64,000 nucleotides of DNA from Coniferiporia sulphurascens (GCA_002794785.1 NBBA01000007.1:496001-560000), one strand, 5' to 3'; positions 37,665 to 50,704 are shown, counted from the first letter of the stretch. Translations and numbers: made by a program. The notes: generated by a model from the letters alone, not told the origin.

Positions 37665-40600
37665 GGTGGTTGCGGAGAGGGGGGCTCGCTGTCGTCGCGC
37701 GGTGGCGAGTGCGCGTAGTATTTCCGAAACAGGTATGTTAATTCTATTATAAGATCTAGACGTGCCTAAAAATGGCGAACGTTGTTCAGGGCTTGTCGCT
37801 TGATGAACGGGCACTCGTTGCAGACGAAAACGACGACAAAGCCGGGCTTGTGCGTGATGAAGGGAAGAGTAGAGGGCGATGAGGGTTATATAAGTAAGAA
37901 GATGAGAGTATTACAAAAATATTCAGTGGGACCATGTGAGACTACGGTCGATATCATCCGCGCCCCGGGTGCCTGAGGATCTACACACGCCGGCAAAGCG
38001 TCGGCCACTTGTATTCAAGCTCGTTCTGAACTTTCACCCCAGTCGCCCCCGCACTTGGTAGCTTTGCCTGTAGGTGAAATACACGGGGAACTCGGCTCCA
38101 GAGACTATTTCACACAGACGCAGGTGAGTTTGCGGTCAAGCACCGATTTATCTAGTAAATCGCAATATTATACTACTTGCAGCTCCTTGGACCCGGCCAG
38201 CGTGACGTGGCTCAGATTTTATCAAAACACGAGCTACGACACTGCCAGCAAGCATTCCAATAGGGCAGACAAGAGGTCGAATTATGGGATGACGACTGCC
38301 CGCATATGTCCGAAGGTTGGTACTCTTGGGTTAATTTACGGAAGCAACTGTGGAGAATATTCTGGATAAATCTCCCCCCCTACCTCGGATCGCCGTAGTA
38401 GCCGCCGTCTTGTTTCGCCAGCTGAGCAAGCTATAGGATCCAAACTCTGTCCTCAACCCCAGTCTCGTCAGGTCTTCGTCCGTCGGGTCATCGGGTCCAC
38501 ATGAACAGCTGACAAAAATGAGAGCGCATTACCAGCCTGAGGGTCGCATTGATCAATCGTCTAGAACCTCTCGCTTCGGAGTCCCCCATGTCCATAAGTG
38601 TCTAACAGACCTCCTTCACTCGCTCTTCCCGCCTCTTTTATCCAATAGCTGCTTCAATGTCTTCAGCAAATTTGCACCCCTATCTATTGATTACAAAGCA
38701 AGGAACGTCTAATCTCCGGATGTATGAAGGAGAAGGCGTGGGGAAAATAAACCGGGAGCCTCGGCCGTTCGAAAAATAAGAATATATCCTAACCAGTTGA
38801 ATGCAGTGAGGCTCACACTCATCGTCTATCCTGGCAATGGGATTACTCCCTTCTGCCTCTCCGTCTTTCAAAATACCTATTGTGTCCGTTTGCAGGTGCC
38901 AGCAGTGCACGCACAGCTGATTGGAAGCACCGATGCCACACCGATGTTATGAAGCTTCGGGACCACTCTGGATCCAAACCCTCGAGGCATCCACGCTCTC
39001 CTATAAATAGAGAAGCATGTTTAACTCATGAACTATTTAAAAGTACAGCCTGGAGGCGCGTGGCAGCGGCGCGCAATCAATATAAACTTGGGAAACACTG
39101 ATCCGGAATCACCGGTTATTCTTTTCACATCCCCGAACCTTGTGCTTTATTGTGGACTTTGACCTAAAGAAGTATATGCATCAAATCATCGTTGTATCAC
39201 GTTGCTTGACTGCACTTGGGCTACTGAAAAGCTCCGGATTCACTTGCCTGAAGAATGTCCCTCTATTCCCGCTGGAAGCTCGCAGAGAACTCTCGCCCGG
39301 ACCGCCTTGCTCCAGAGTTGGGAGGTCGAATTTTGGACGTTGTTAACGCGGTCTTTTCAAGTTCCAGCTTCGTGTTAGGATTTGGGGAACTCAAAGTTAG
39401 TTACAAAGCGTGCCACGTATCGAAGCACTCGTACTTTACTGGTGTCCTTGGTTTTAGAAGTATTTACCATACACGCCGTACACAGCTCGGAGGTATTATG
39501 TGGACGCGAAGATAAAATTATATTAGTTCCGCGGCCCGTATTTTTCCCTGATAACTAAAAACCATTAGGTGGAAGAACTTGAGGTGCCTATTAGGTTTGT
39601 AATAGAGCCATTCTGTTGTTTCATCTTCCGCGTACTTCAGTGTTCTAATTAATTGAGAGTCGAGCCTTGAGCACTAGTAGAGGAATGCTAGTCCATTATT
39701 ACCTGTTTCGAGTGTCTGTGCTTCGTGCCGTTGCTAGTTTCCTAGTGCCTTTGTCGGCTCCGGGCAGCTTTTTAAGTGTCCCGTAAGTATGGACTCACAC
39801 ATGCGGAAGCCCATGAGCCACATCGTGAAAGGGGGAAGGGAGAGAGAAGAATCTCGCAAAAAAAAACACCATGTGGAGTCGCCGCACTATTTTCCATTTC
39901 TGCTTGTCCGGTGGTCCGCCTATTTCCCCCATAAATTGCAACAAAGTAATTTCGTAGTGAATTGACAAGCTCAAGCATAGCTCTCCACTCCCCTGCGCCA
40001 TCTCAGTGTCAGCCCTGTTGGCCTGTGATAGTATCCAGAAAACGGGATGAAACTAGAACAATGGACGCGACTTCTTCCGACACTGTATGCAATTCCTCCC
40101 ATCTGTTCGAACACAATATGGAAACGAATGATCCGCGGAAAGCTCGGGGACACGGCTTCCATTGGATGAGTCTTCATCTCTCGGCTTTACAAAAAGCGGA
40201 TTTTCGGTGGCCAAGATAAACATCGGCAGGCAGTGCACCGTTGCGGATTTTGTTCTTCTCTTCCGCTAGATGACGTAGAAGGTGCCTAGCTAATACGTCC
40301 GCACGGCCTTCCTGTGCGGCGAAATACCAGAGGTGAACGTAGGCAAAGAATAGGACTAGTATTTTCGCTTCCTCGATGACCGAGCGAGGTGGGTAATTTG
40401 TCAGGTACACTCCACCGGTCGTGCTGTGTACAATGATGCCATTAATTTGTGTTATGAGCTAGCACGAGCGGCAGCGACGCCGGCGTCATTATGACCGAAT
40501 ATGTTGCGAACAGCGTTTTTCTTCACTTCGGACGAAACTGTTAGTCAGATCCAGTCCGGCACCCCGCTGTCCCTCTGACCCACTTTGTAAAATCCAGCTG

Positions 40601-42727
40601 TCAGTTCGTGCGGAGTTACCCAATTATTGGTTTGGCTAGTTGGTCAGTAGATACATGAAGTCGGACAAGGCCCGGCGCAGGGGGTCCGTGTATGTAGTCC
40701 GTTCCGCTCGTTTCTCACACGGGCGGCGTTCTTGATATATTATGTGGCTTCGAAAGAGCTGTGGTTTTATATTGACGGCCAAAAGCTCTTCATACTCCAC
40801 AACGCACGTGTGATGATCGATGCCGCTGCCGTTTAAAGGCTTTAAAAGAAAGGAAGGATAAAAGGTCTTCTCCCGTGTTGATCGCTCGCCTTATAATCCA
40901 CGCCTACCCACCTTGTTTATACTGTATGTGATACTTGTGTTTGAGCGAGATTTGGCGCCTTCGTATTTAATTAGAGCGGCTCTACAGGCTAAAGCTGCCG
41001 CCGATCAGGGCGGCCCGGCTTGGCTTGGCTTGGGCTGGGTAATTATTCACTAAATGAATACAAATGGAAGTAGTGTCAGCTGAAGTTGACGATGGCTAGT
41101 GTGCCGACCCACCCACCCCCTACGTTGGATGTTTTCCTTCTCCACGGAAAGTGCCATTATCTTTGCCAAGGGTCGAACTGCCTCCCGGCCGAGGGACGGA
41201 ATGTACTATGACGACAGTGTTTCCTTTGTCCGTGGGGGAACAGGAGCCAACTCCGCGAGGCGGTGAGGTGCGAATCTCTTCAAATCCAGAGTCTACGATG
41301 GATAGAATACTTGAAGGGATACGCGAATGAGCCGAATTTTTTTCTGGATGGGCGTCTACTTGGTGTACGATGCACACTGCACGACCTGTATCTTGCGGCG
41401 AACAAAGCTTTTCAGGCGGATGTGGAAGGGTTTATGAAATCCCTTCATATGACAACGGCGTGACCCTCTGGCGTGGCTTCACATACGTACATACCCAAAT
41501 GTGCCGTCGCTCGGCACATTATATTCTGCGATTATCGTTCATCCCCGAAGGCGAAACCCCTCCTCCCCTCAATTTGATATCATGATGTGCTCTGGAGGTT
41601 GACCAAGACCGACTTTCGACCTGGCTCTTTACGGCGACTCGGAGCAAATCCCGCAGTAGCACCTACAGTATATGTTGCATCGCGAATACGCGAGGATCAG
41701 ATCCGTGGCGGTGTGTTAATGTCGATTAAAAATCGTACATCCTAGTTATTCCGAAATTTAACGGCAAAGTAGTTACGCGAATGATGTAGACGTTTCATGA
41801 ACCGCATTACATTGCCAGCAGCCTCAGAGGTGGGAACCGTATGCATGTAGGCGCGTTCCATGCGTGTCCTTGATGAAATATTGAATGATCGTAGTTTTCG
41901 GACCCCTCTCCAAATTAACGATAGATATATCACTATAGTGCTGTCGGATAATAGGTCGTGATCGGATATTCCGTTTTGCCTTTTGTGCCTCAGAGACTTT
42001 CCCTGTACATTGCTCCTACGACATCCGGGGGCTTTGAAGCTGGAAAAGGAAAGATTGAGCGGCAGCGCTAGCAAAATCGGATAGGTACCAGACCACAATC
42101 GAAATCAGGTACTACAAATTCGAGCCAGTTTTCATGTCCTGTACCAGCTTATTGGCATCCCGAAAGTCACGAAAGTTTGGGCGTTGTGTCTTAAACACAA
42201 GGTCATAGGCGCAGAGAGCAGCTTTGATGACCCGAGCCCTTTTTTCTTCGGTGACAACGTTACGAGCGACACAACTTGAAGAACGAGTTTTCCGCCTAGA
42301 CGCTGGTCCCCTCGGCAAGCATCCTAGGCGATGGGCGTTGAGTGCGGCTGAAACAGAAGATACAGACGCGTTTTGTAGTCAGTCCGTTTGGTTTGTTTGT
42401 CTAGTCGCAGAAGAGTTTTCTTGTGAAAGAAAAGCTCGAATTGGCCCCAAGCGTCGGCACAGACTCGGATACAATATATTAATACGACACCGCCACCCGC
42501 CACTGTTGCGAATGAACAAGCAAATACCTTGTCGCTTGTACTACAGTCGAAAGCGTCAAGAACCCGCGCCTCGGTGAGTTCCGAAACGACCAAAAATTAT
42601 AACTGTATCTAGTCCACGAATTCATCCTATATACCTATGAAACTTAGTGAAATGGATAGCAATAAGGTTCCTTTATAGATCTTGTTGATTTAAATCCTAG
42701 AATTTGGAGGAGTGAAAATTTTCCTTG

Positions 42728-43041
42728 GAAAATTTGACACAAAATATTAAATTATTTAAAAATTATTTAATTTAATTATTTAATTACCCATATACGGAAG
42801 GTTACATAAGTATAGCACCCACTTAGCATCCAGCGGCTGTTTCCGGATATTGATTTGATGGGTTCCCTTACTCTTAGCAAAAACAGCAGAGTCCATAGGC
42901 TGCTTAGCCGACTTCTCTTAGGCAATCCTGCTTGTGCACAGTTGCAGGATTGTCAAGAGCAAGCACTTACTGTACGCCAGCAGGTCCCTCAATTATTTTT
43001 AGAATTTATTATTATTTATTTTTCTCAAAAAATTTGACACA
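42728..43041. repeat. AT-rich segment bounded by a direct repeat
   Basis: The sequence AAAATTTGACACA occurs at about 42729 and again, nearly identical, at about 43029. Between them lie long A/T runs including ATTATTTAATTTAATTATTT. This could be a small non-autonomous element or a chance repeat in AT-rich DNA. The inverted pair AAAATTTTCC/GGAAAATTT sits at the left border. Confidence 0.45.
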
Positions 43042-43067
43042 TTTGTCTATTTTTAGAAAATATCTGA

Positions 43068-43087
43068 AAACGCGAGATCTCGCGTTT
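43068..43087. repeat. Perfect 20-bp palindrome AAACGCGAGATCTCGCGTTT
   Basis: The sequence is identical to its own reverse complement over 20 bases, about 375 bp upstream of the GH16 start codon. It contains CGCGAGATCTCGCG and could form a hairpin or bind a dimeric factor. Confidence 0.9.
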
Positions 43088-43462
43088 CTTGTTACTTTTC
43101 AGTTTAAATTTTCAATTTCAGCCACCAATTCGGTATATTTCGGCCGGCAGAGCGCGCTTTATCACGCTTTCAACTGTAGGATTTCGAAGAAAGCTCTAAT
43201 TTTTCAGGCACCTCAACCAAGACGATCCTGTTAAGGATACATTTTTGAGGAGAGAGAGATACTGGATGATCGAATAACTAAGTAAGCAAGGTCTAGGTTG
43301 AGCGGCGTGGGAATGCGCGGCGGCCTGAATCGACTGTACTCGACTCGGACCGCCTCCCTGAATCCGGCCGACCACGCGACGATTTCTTTTATTACTCTCC
43401 CGTCCGATTTAAAAGAGGAAATTTCTTGTTCCTCGACGTCCATCGTCCCATACCCTCTCACA

Positions 43463-44868
43463 ATGTTCAGGCTTGACGCTGTCAGCCTCAGCGCACTTGC
43501 TTTGGCAGCCCTCCGAGGCGTGCAAGCAGCATCTTTTGAGTTAGCTTTCAATCATTCGGGAGCGAACTTGTGAGTTTTTTGTCGTTTGCGCGTCCGTGGG
43601 CTGCGCATGTCGGTTCATGTTTGCTGACATTGATCTCTAGTCTGGACAACTGGACGTTCTATAACGGCATAGACACGAACAACACTGGAAACGTTCTTTT
43701 CCAGACGCAAGAGCAGGCTCAACAAGAGCAGCTTACTTTCCTCAACTCTGCGGGGAATTTCATCATTAAGGTCGACAACACGACCAATGGCGCGAATGAT
43801 CCCACTTTCGGACGCCCTAGCGTGAAGCTCCTCAGCAACTACACCTTTACGAGCGGGAATCTCATCCTCTTCGATGCTGTTCATTTGCCGTTTGGGGTGC
43901 GTCGTGTTTCTTATTTTTGGCTCCGCAGCAGCTTGCTGACGTATTACACAGTGCTCAGGTGCGCTACTTCTTGCCCCACTTCCGTTTATGTGATTATAGG
44001 CTCACGCTAACACTCGCGGCGAATAGTTTGGCCGGCGTTCTGGAGTCAAGGCCCTGTGTGGCCCGACGACGGCGAGATAGATATCATCGAGGGAGTGCGT
44101 AGTGAGACCAGAAATGGGGAGAAAATACACTAAAATCATAAATCATTTGAACAGGTTAACTTGCAAACTCAGGACGAGTTTTCACTGCACACTCTCGATG
44201 GATGCACGCACCCGGACAATGCATCGTCCACGGGGCTTGAGACGGGATCACTCGTTTCCACGGACTGCTTCAACCAGACGAACGGTAACCAGGGTTGCAT
44301 CGTGGAGGTTCCCGGCAACTCGTACGGCCAAAACTTCGCCAGCTCTGGTGGAGGTGTATATGCGCTCAACTGGAACACCACGGGCATCTACTCCTGGTTC
44401 TTCCCTCGCGGCAGTGTGCCCTCTGACCTGCCGACGGATTCTCCTGATCCTGATGGCTGGGGACTGCCCACCGCGTTTTACCCGACGAGCAGCTGCGACA
44501 CGAGCACATTCATCAAGCCGCAGACACTTATTCTCGACATCACGATTTGTGGCAACTTCGCTGGACTTGCGTCGGTTTTCACGCAGACGTGCTCCGGAAC
44601 ATGCACAGACCTCGTGCCGACCCCATCTAATTATGATAACGCGTACTTCGAAATCTCGTATATTCGCGTGTTTGCGCAGTCTGGCACGGCAGCCGGGAGC
44701 AGTGCGAGCTCCATCGCAGCTGCGTCTAGCACAGGCGCGAATGGTGCGACGACGACGACGACGGGTAGTTCCGGCAGCGGTGCAGCGCCCATGCTCTCGC
44801 TTACATCGTACTCGCTCTTTGCGGCCTTTGCCCTTGAGCTCGTTGGTGTCTACTTCCTGACCCAGTAA
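43463..44868 (+). CDS. GH16 beta-glucanase/transglycosylase, secreted, GPI-anchor type
   Basis: A signal peptide reads [20 protein letters not shown], with a cleavage region near VQAAS. The catalytic domain shows [22 protein letters not shown], then [20 protein letters not shown] followed by [11 protein letters not shown] holds the two catalytic Glu and the assisting Asp of GH16. Three introns of normal size are clear. A 7-nt exon at 43952-43958 (TGCTCAG) must be included to give the conserved PFGCSVWPAFW. The C-terminus has a Ser/Thr/Ala-rich stretch ([20 protein letters not shown]) and ends in a hydrophobic tail ([17 protein letters not shown]), consistent with a GPI-anchored wall protein. 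Such enzymes cleave or re-join beta-1,3/1,4- or beta-1,6-glucans during wall remodelling; the exact substrate cannot be told from sequence. The gene is intact. Confidence 0.92.
43952..43958 (+). other. 7-nt microexon of the GH16 gene
   Basis: Intron 43897-43951 (GTGCGT to ACACAG) and intron 43959-44026 (GTGCGC to AATAG) enclose TGCTCAG. Together the exons give Gly-Cys-Ser-Val-Trp-Pro-Ala-Phe-Trp, the standard GH16 motif before the catalytic stretch. No other joining of nearby sites supplies GCSV. Confidence 0.85.
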
Positions 44869-47800
44869 ACGTTATATCACACCAATTTAAGAATCCATCT
44901 TATCCTCATGGACAACTTTCTTGCTTTTAACTTCGCAAATTCGCGGTATCCTGTAGTGCCATTTGTTGTTCCCAACTAGCATCGGGTGGACGTTGGTTTA
45001 ACTGTACATGCTGCTATACGCTAATTATACCATGTTCTAATTTACCCGGACCGGCGGCTGGTGGAGAAATGTTGGGGGGTTCGGTGTCATTGGATCTGTT
45101 TGATAATAAAATCGGGGAGTTCGCTTGCAATTCATAAACATGCATGACTTGAAGTGGCAGTTTATTGGATGGCATGAATCAATACAGTGCCAGTAGTCTG
45201 ATGACTTATCATAAATAATTATAGCATTGGAGGCGTACCGCGTCCCGCTTACTCCGCTTGCATCACTAGTGAGTTGGGTCGATGACATATAACAAAAACG
45301 TATCATTTGAACATCAACGAAAACCCGCCGCCGGTGATAGGTCCTTCGAATTCGCCACGCCGGTTGTGCGTGCACGGCGGCGCCACACCTTGGTTCTCTG
45401 CTGCGCATTTTATCTGGTAGCGTGCCGCAGTTCGGTCCAGCTGCATCGCCATATTTACTGCGCAATGATGGAATTGGGGCTTGGGCGTTTGGTCTAGTCC
45501 CAAAACCGGAGATGTTGCCAGTGGAAGCGAACACGATGTACAAGTACTTCGTCATACTAGCCTCTGGCGGGCCGCCGACCACTACGGTCGATCCATTTTC
45601 CCAGTTCGCTGCTTTTCTTCTTATGGGGAGTCAACTGTCTATTTTGATTTGTGTCCGGCGCCTGCATTTACAGTATGGCTTACCATGTTGAAAGAAATGA
45701 CTCCGAGATCCATACCGGCATCTCGATATACAGAATCTGGTCTTATTAGAATTGCCGTCGTAACCGTAAATACAAGTCTGAGCTAATCGTAATTTTCTGT
45801 GGAGTTTTTGCCACAGCCGGGTTGGAGAAGTATTCACCCTCCCACCAGTTGTTGTCCTAAAAACTTAAGGCCATTTTTATCAAAAGAAATTCGCCTTCAC
45901 GTCGCATACCTGCACCTGCGTGGCCGATATCAGACTGAGCCGGTCCTCGTATGAGGGCACTGGTGATACATTTAATTACGAAGGCGAGTCAAGCCGGTGA
46001 ACGCCATGCAAGTACTGTAATGGCGCATAAAGTGCATTAAGATACCTTCTGTTTTGACTGTGGCTCACTATCCCGCTAGTAAGTCGCTCCGACTCGAAGT
46101 GCCTTCAAGCTCTTGATATCACTGCAGTCTCAGATACGTATTCGAGCTATGGGGTAGAAGGCAGGTTCACTTCACAGTCATATCAACACATATAATTTAT
46201 CCAAGCTATGTCGATATATGTGGGGAGCCTACACAGACGGGAGAGAAAGGTGAAGCTACGTCACGTAATCTCAAACCCAATTGAGCAAGGGACGGCCTTT
46301 TTGCAAGGCTGGCCTGAGGTTCGGGGCTACATAGCTGTTAACCTACCACTGGCTAAGCTAGCTTTCTGAGGACCTCTACCCGGATAACTGGAGAGGAACC
46401 AGACTGCGGGTTAAGAAGCTGGCGAGGGGAAATCGGGAAGGACGAGGATGTCGGGCTGGGTGCAGACTCTGCAGAGCGTTTAAGTACTGGGCTAATAGTG
46501 ACCGTTACTATTTTACATAAGCACGTTACAAGCTTTTCACCGGAAGCATCTTGATTCTTCAGGCTCGCGTCGTCATATCACGTTCATTCTAGGCCTACGT
46601 GCTTATCGCCTATCGCAGGATCCTAAGCAGAATGAACGTTCTAATGCAGCCGTGACGAGTCGTCGTCGACTAGGCCATTGGACGTCTGTTCGCAGTCTGA
46701 GCCTCAGAGGCGTACTGTATGGGTGGGCCTTGGGTATCTGGCTCAGAATCGGACGTCTCATGGGAAAACGGATCGACTGTCCTGCAAGTGAATGACGCTG
46801 GTCACTTGACGGTGCAGAGTTCGAAGTCTCTACAGCGAGCCATGCTAGGGTTTAGGTGGCAGAGCCAAGGCCTACGACTGGAGGGAAGAGTGCAGGGCTT
46901 GGCCCCTTCGATGCGTCTGACGACCAGAACCACGACGATTCACCGACGTTCAGGTTCTCAGGGATGCCCCGAGGGGTCCAGGACTCTTTAGAAGGGTGAA
47001 ATGAACGCTGTTGGGAGAAAGTACTCCATTCAGATACGTTATCTGGTCGTTTATTTCAGGTTGCTCCTTCATTCTCTTTCAGTGCCAGGCTGCAAATTTG
47101 TTGCCACTGATCAAGCAGGCTTTAATGATACTTTTGGTCGCCTTCCCCGTTGCAATGAAATGCCTGATCTCAGAGACTTTATGCGAACAATGAAACAGTG
47201 CTACCAGTTCCACGTCGCGCGAATGTTTTGGCAGAGACCGGGATGGCGCATCCAGCGATAATCTCGCTTGTCCTCCAAACGCGAGTCTGAGCCGCTTAGG
47301 CGCCGGGACTGGACGCTAGTCTTTATGAGATTACGTCACTATTTTATTCGCAATACCCCTGGACCCCTGCGCCATGCGAGCCAACCTACCCGGCTGCAGT
47401 TCTCCTGGGCAGAAAATGCCTGAGTCGCAGAGCAAAATACTTACCTGACTAGGTGTCCTTTAACTGCTACAAGGGTTATGAGCGCGGAATGGCAGACAAA
47501 CGTGAGTGGCGTTTTCCTGGCGGAATAATGTGACTTGTTTATACTCTTGCAAGAATGCGATGTACATCTGTCATTGTTGATGACTTCCCCTTTTCCGCTG
47601 GGAAGTCTTCGTCGAGATAAGGAGCTTACTTTGCTAGTCGGGCACTCGCCTTTTGGGCCTTGGCCGGAGCACGTGCCTTACAGATCGCGCGTCGCATATC
47701 AGGTCCAGCCACGTCAGGATGCCAGCATGTCTCTCGCCAACTTGTGATGACTCAATTACGCGTTTTTCAGGTCTGATTGTTTCAAGTCATGCGTATCGCG

Positions 47801-48777
47801 CGGCGGTAGCAGATATGCTGCGATCCTTGCTCAGATTATTCGAACAGCTTTGATCTCCGCGGGTAGACATTCGGGACTCGCGCGCTGTTAGTGTCTGGCG
47901 TTTTTGCTACCGGAAATGTTTTCTTTGTGGCAGGCCTTTGGCGTAGAGGTAATCTTCATCCTGCGCTGACTGTTGGCATGCCAATAGCATATTCGACTCG
48001 TTTTCTGCAAATAAGCTATGATCGGCAGCCGTCTCTTGTTCCCCGACTTCGAAATTCGTCCAGACTTTTCTCACATTCGTGTCCAAGTTCCTGATATGCA
48101 TGTGGCTCGCAGATGCCAGCTTCTTGTCAACAACATGAATACTCCTAACGAGGAACGCAAAGGCCCGGAGTTACGCGCAAAGGAATACCCGGGAAACAGT
48201 TTGAGGACTGCCACATGAACACTTCGGGTTCTCCGGACTCCGGGATAGCAGCTTCCATTTGGGGTAATCAGAAAAAAGAGGTTTGCTCTTACCCGTTTTG
48301 GCAAAAATATCAATGCCTAGCCCCTGCTGCTGTTTCCCCTCTCAAGCGCGCTCAGTCAAGTTACCCGTGCTTGAACCAGCCTGTTACAGCTATCAGAGTT
48401 TCTTCCAAGAACCCGGTGCCGTGCGCTAGCATGTGGCCTGCCCTTTCTCCCCTTCTTTCCGCATGCAACTTCTTGTCGCTGACTTGCTTTTTCTCGCGGT
48501 TTCCTGAGTCTCTCTCTTGCTCCGGACCTGGGTCGATGCGCTGGCTATCGTTTATTCGGCGGACTCAGAAGGGCTGCTACGCATGGGCGTGCTTGACTAC
48601 ACATGTTGCTGCTGGCAACAACGCACTACCGTCCGACAAACAGATAAATGGTATACATCCTAAATCCTATAAATGCGTACGTCTTGAGGAGCCAATTTTT
48701 TTCCTTAGGCATCGCTTCCCCCCACTGTCCTCGGTCGCTTGTATAGCTCAACGTGAATACGCCGTTCTACGACAGTC
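44869..48777. other. Gap of 3.9 kb upstream of the chitinase genes
   Basis: No gene supported. The stretch 45280-45840 has GC-richer frames on both strands without recognisable features. From about 47000 the sequence is related to the upstream region of the second chitinase gene, described under the duplication. The promoter of the first chitinase is at the right end. Confidence 0.5.
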
Positions 48778-50280
48778 ATGTTCTCCAAAGCTCTATCATC
48801 GTTCGTCCTTCTCATCTCGGCACTCGCTCATGTCTCGTTCGTCCTTTCGACGCCGGTCGACGTGACGGGTCTGGGTGAGACTGCCCGGAGCATTTTGGCT
48901 CGTTCCACGCCTGCGGCACCTCGCTTCGTCGTATACAGCGATGCGTGGGTCTCTGGCGAGACTGGACCTCCCGACGTCTCCGAGATTGACGTTCGTGCCC
49001 TATTTCTAATTTCGTCGTAAAACCTTGATACTAATGAGCATTGGTATTGCTTAGGGTTTCAACGTTTTGTAAGCAAATCTGTTGGTTCCATCCGATAATG
49101 ACCTTGAATTGAATTCGTTCTCTGCTAGCGCGCTTTCTTTCCTGCTTGCGTCAGGTAGCGCTGACCAGGCCACGGAGTGGGAGGAGCTTACCGCTGCCCA
49201 GCGCACGACGATTAAGTCGCAATACGCTGTGAGCTATTCTTCTTTGGCGCATTGCTCTAGTTTGGTTACTCATCTCGACTCGGCGACAGGCTGCGGGCAT
49301 CAGTCTGATTGTCTCAGCGTTCGGTTCGACGGAGGCCCCGACCTCGTCTGGCTTTGACCCTACTGACACTGCGAACACGATCGCTGCCTGGGTCAAGGAA
49401 TACGACCTCGACGGTGTTGATATCGACTACGAGGTTTGTGCACAACATACTCATTACAGCCGAGTCAGCTATACTAAGACCCGGATAAGGACTTCAACGC
49501 CATGAACGCCCAGGACGGTTCTGCCGAGAACTGGCTCACGACTTTCACGACCCAGCTTCGCGACCAGCTTCCTTCGGGCCAGTACATCATTACACATGCT
49601 CGTTCGTCTTTTTTTAACCACGACCCTATTAATTGCTATATTTATCCCATGACGTAGCGGTTGCACCCTGGTTCTCCCCCGGAAAGTACACCACTGGTGC
49701 TTACTTGACTGTCGACAAGAACGTCGGAAGCCTGATTGACTGGGTGAGCTAATATATTACCGGGGCGTCTTCAGCAGAGGCTAACAACATTTTTACAGTA
49801 CAACATCCAGGTAAAGAAATTCGCCCAGTTCATGCCCCCCCGTGCAGCCTAATGACCTATATTAATTGCCGAAACACAGTTCTACAACCGTAAGCATTAC
49901 CTAAACTTCCGTTTGGTGCCTTAGTTCTAAGACATTATTACAGAGGGTACCTCTGAATACACCACCTGCGCCGGCCTCCTCACCGAATCGTCCAGCACCT
50001 GGCCCCAGAGTGCTCTGTTCCAGATTGCCGCCAGCGGTGTCTCACTGAACAAGCTCGTTATCGGCAAGCCGGCTACCACCTCTGACGCGAGCAACGGATA
50101 CATCGCACCGGCGACGCTTGCGACCTGCCTTGAGCAGGCCAAGTCTCAGGGTTGGTCTGGAGGTGCCATGGTCTGGGAGGTAAGATAGATCGTTCTTTCG
50201 CTCGTCCGAATTCGTTTTCTAAGTTCTCTTTTTATCGATGATAGTTCCCCGATGCCGCTGCGTCCTGGATCGCGACCGTC
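47000..50280 (+). repeat. Tandem segmental duplication, copy A (approximate limits)
   Basis: The promoter and chitinase region here has a related copy about 5.27 kb downstream. Matching blocks keep the same order: CAGATACGTTATCTG near 47030 and 51651, GATGCCAGCATGTCT near 47718 and 52996, GATCTCCGCGGGT near 47852 and 53133, TGTTGGCATGCCAA near 47971 and 53239, GATGCGCTGG near 48534 and 53799, and the coding sequences. Limits are estimated by eye. Confidence 0.7.
48668..48674 (+). promoter_or_regulatory. TATA box of chitinase copy A
   Basis: TATAAAT lies 110 bp before the start codon at 48778. The paralog has TATAAAA at 111 bp before its own start, so the element is conserved in both copies. 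Confidence 0.7.
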
Positions 50281-50704
50281 CGCTCTGACTCGTGGCCCGT
50301 TTCTGGTTCTGCTCCCCCGACCCCGACCACGACCTCCACCACGGCCACTTCCACCCCGACGGGCGGCTCTGGCGGCTCTGGCTCTTGCTCGGGTGTCGCA
50401 GCCTGGGTCTCTTCCGTACGTCAAGACTATTTAGGGTGTTCTCTTCTTTTACTTACATTTCCTTTTCAGACGGCGTACACTGGTGGCGAAGAGGTCACAT
50501 ACAGTCAGTACAAATTAAAATACTCCTTCATTGGTCTCGTTCTTACCCTTCCCTCCAACAGATGGTCACCTCTGGACTGCCAAATGGTGGAGCGAAGGCG
50601 ACACTCCGGGAGGCTCCGGTAGGCCTCACTGCTTATAAGTTCTATCTGCGTCTAACATGTTGTCGTTTTTAGCTGGTGACTGGACCGACGACGGTGCATG
50701 CTAA
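48778..50704 (+). CDS. GH18 chitinase with C-terminal CBM5/12 (copy A)
   Basis: A signal peptide MFSKALSSFVLLISALAHVS precedes a pro-region. The GH18 barrel begins APRFVVYSDAWVSGETGPP. Catalytic motif DGVDIDYE is complete, with the acid Glu present. Further signatures are ISLIVSAFGSTEAPTSSG, APWFSPGKYTTGAYLTVD, LIDWYNIQFYNQGTSEY and WSGGAMVWEFPD. A Ser/Thr/Gly linker (TPTTTSTTATSTPTGGSGG) leads to a CBM5/12 module: [30 protein letters not shown] and the final AGDWTDDGAC. This is a secreted fungal class III-like endochitinase acting on chitin of the wall or of other fungi. Exons of 14 nt (49055-49068), 12 nt (49799-49810) and 10 nt (49880-49889) are needed to keep GFNVF, YNIQ and FYN-Q in frame. 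The stop is at 50702-50704. Confidence 0.92.

Larger units (their letters stand above)
37665..43462. other. Gene-poor stretch of 5.8 kb
   Basis: No gene could be supported. Many short frames occur on both strands; a few on the minus strand (40174-40410, 41742-42098, 42112-42318) have ordinary composition and could be remnants, but none shows a recognisable family. The stretch 42590-43130 is strongly AT-rich compared with its surroundings. Likely promoters of the coiled-coil gene (left) and GH16 gene (right) lie at the two ends. Confidence 0.5.

Noticed and set aside
40174..42318. Short minus-strand frames with ordinary amino-acid composition
   Set aside because: They might be gene remnants, but I could not join them into a longer protein or identify a family.
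45037..45840. Overlapping reading frames of up to 181 codons on both strands
   Set aside because: No recognisable motif, no consistent splice joining and no agreement between strands. I leave the region as unassigned.
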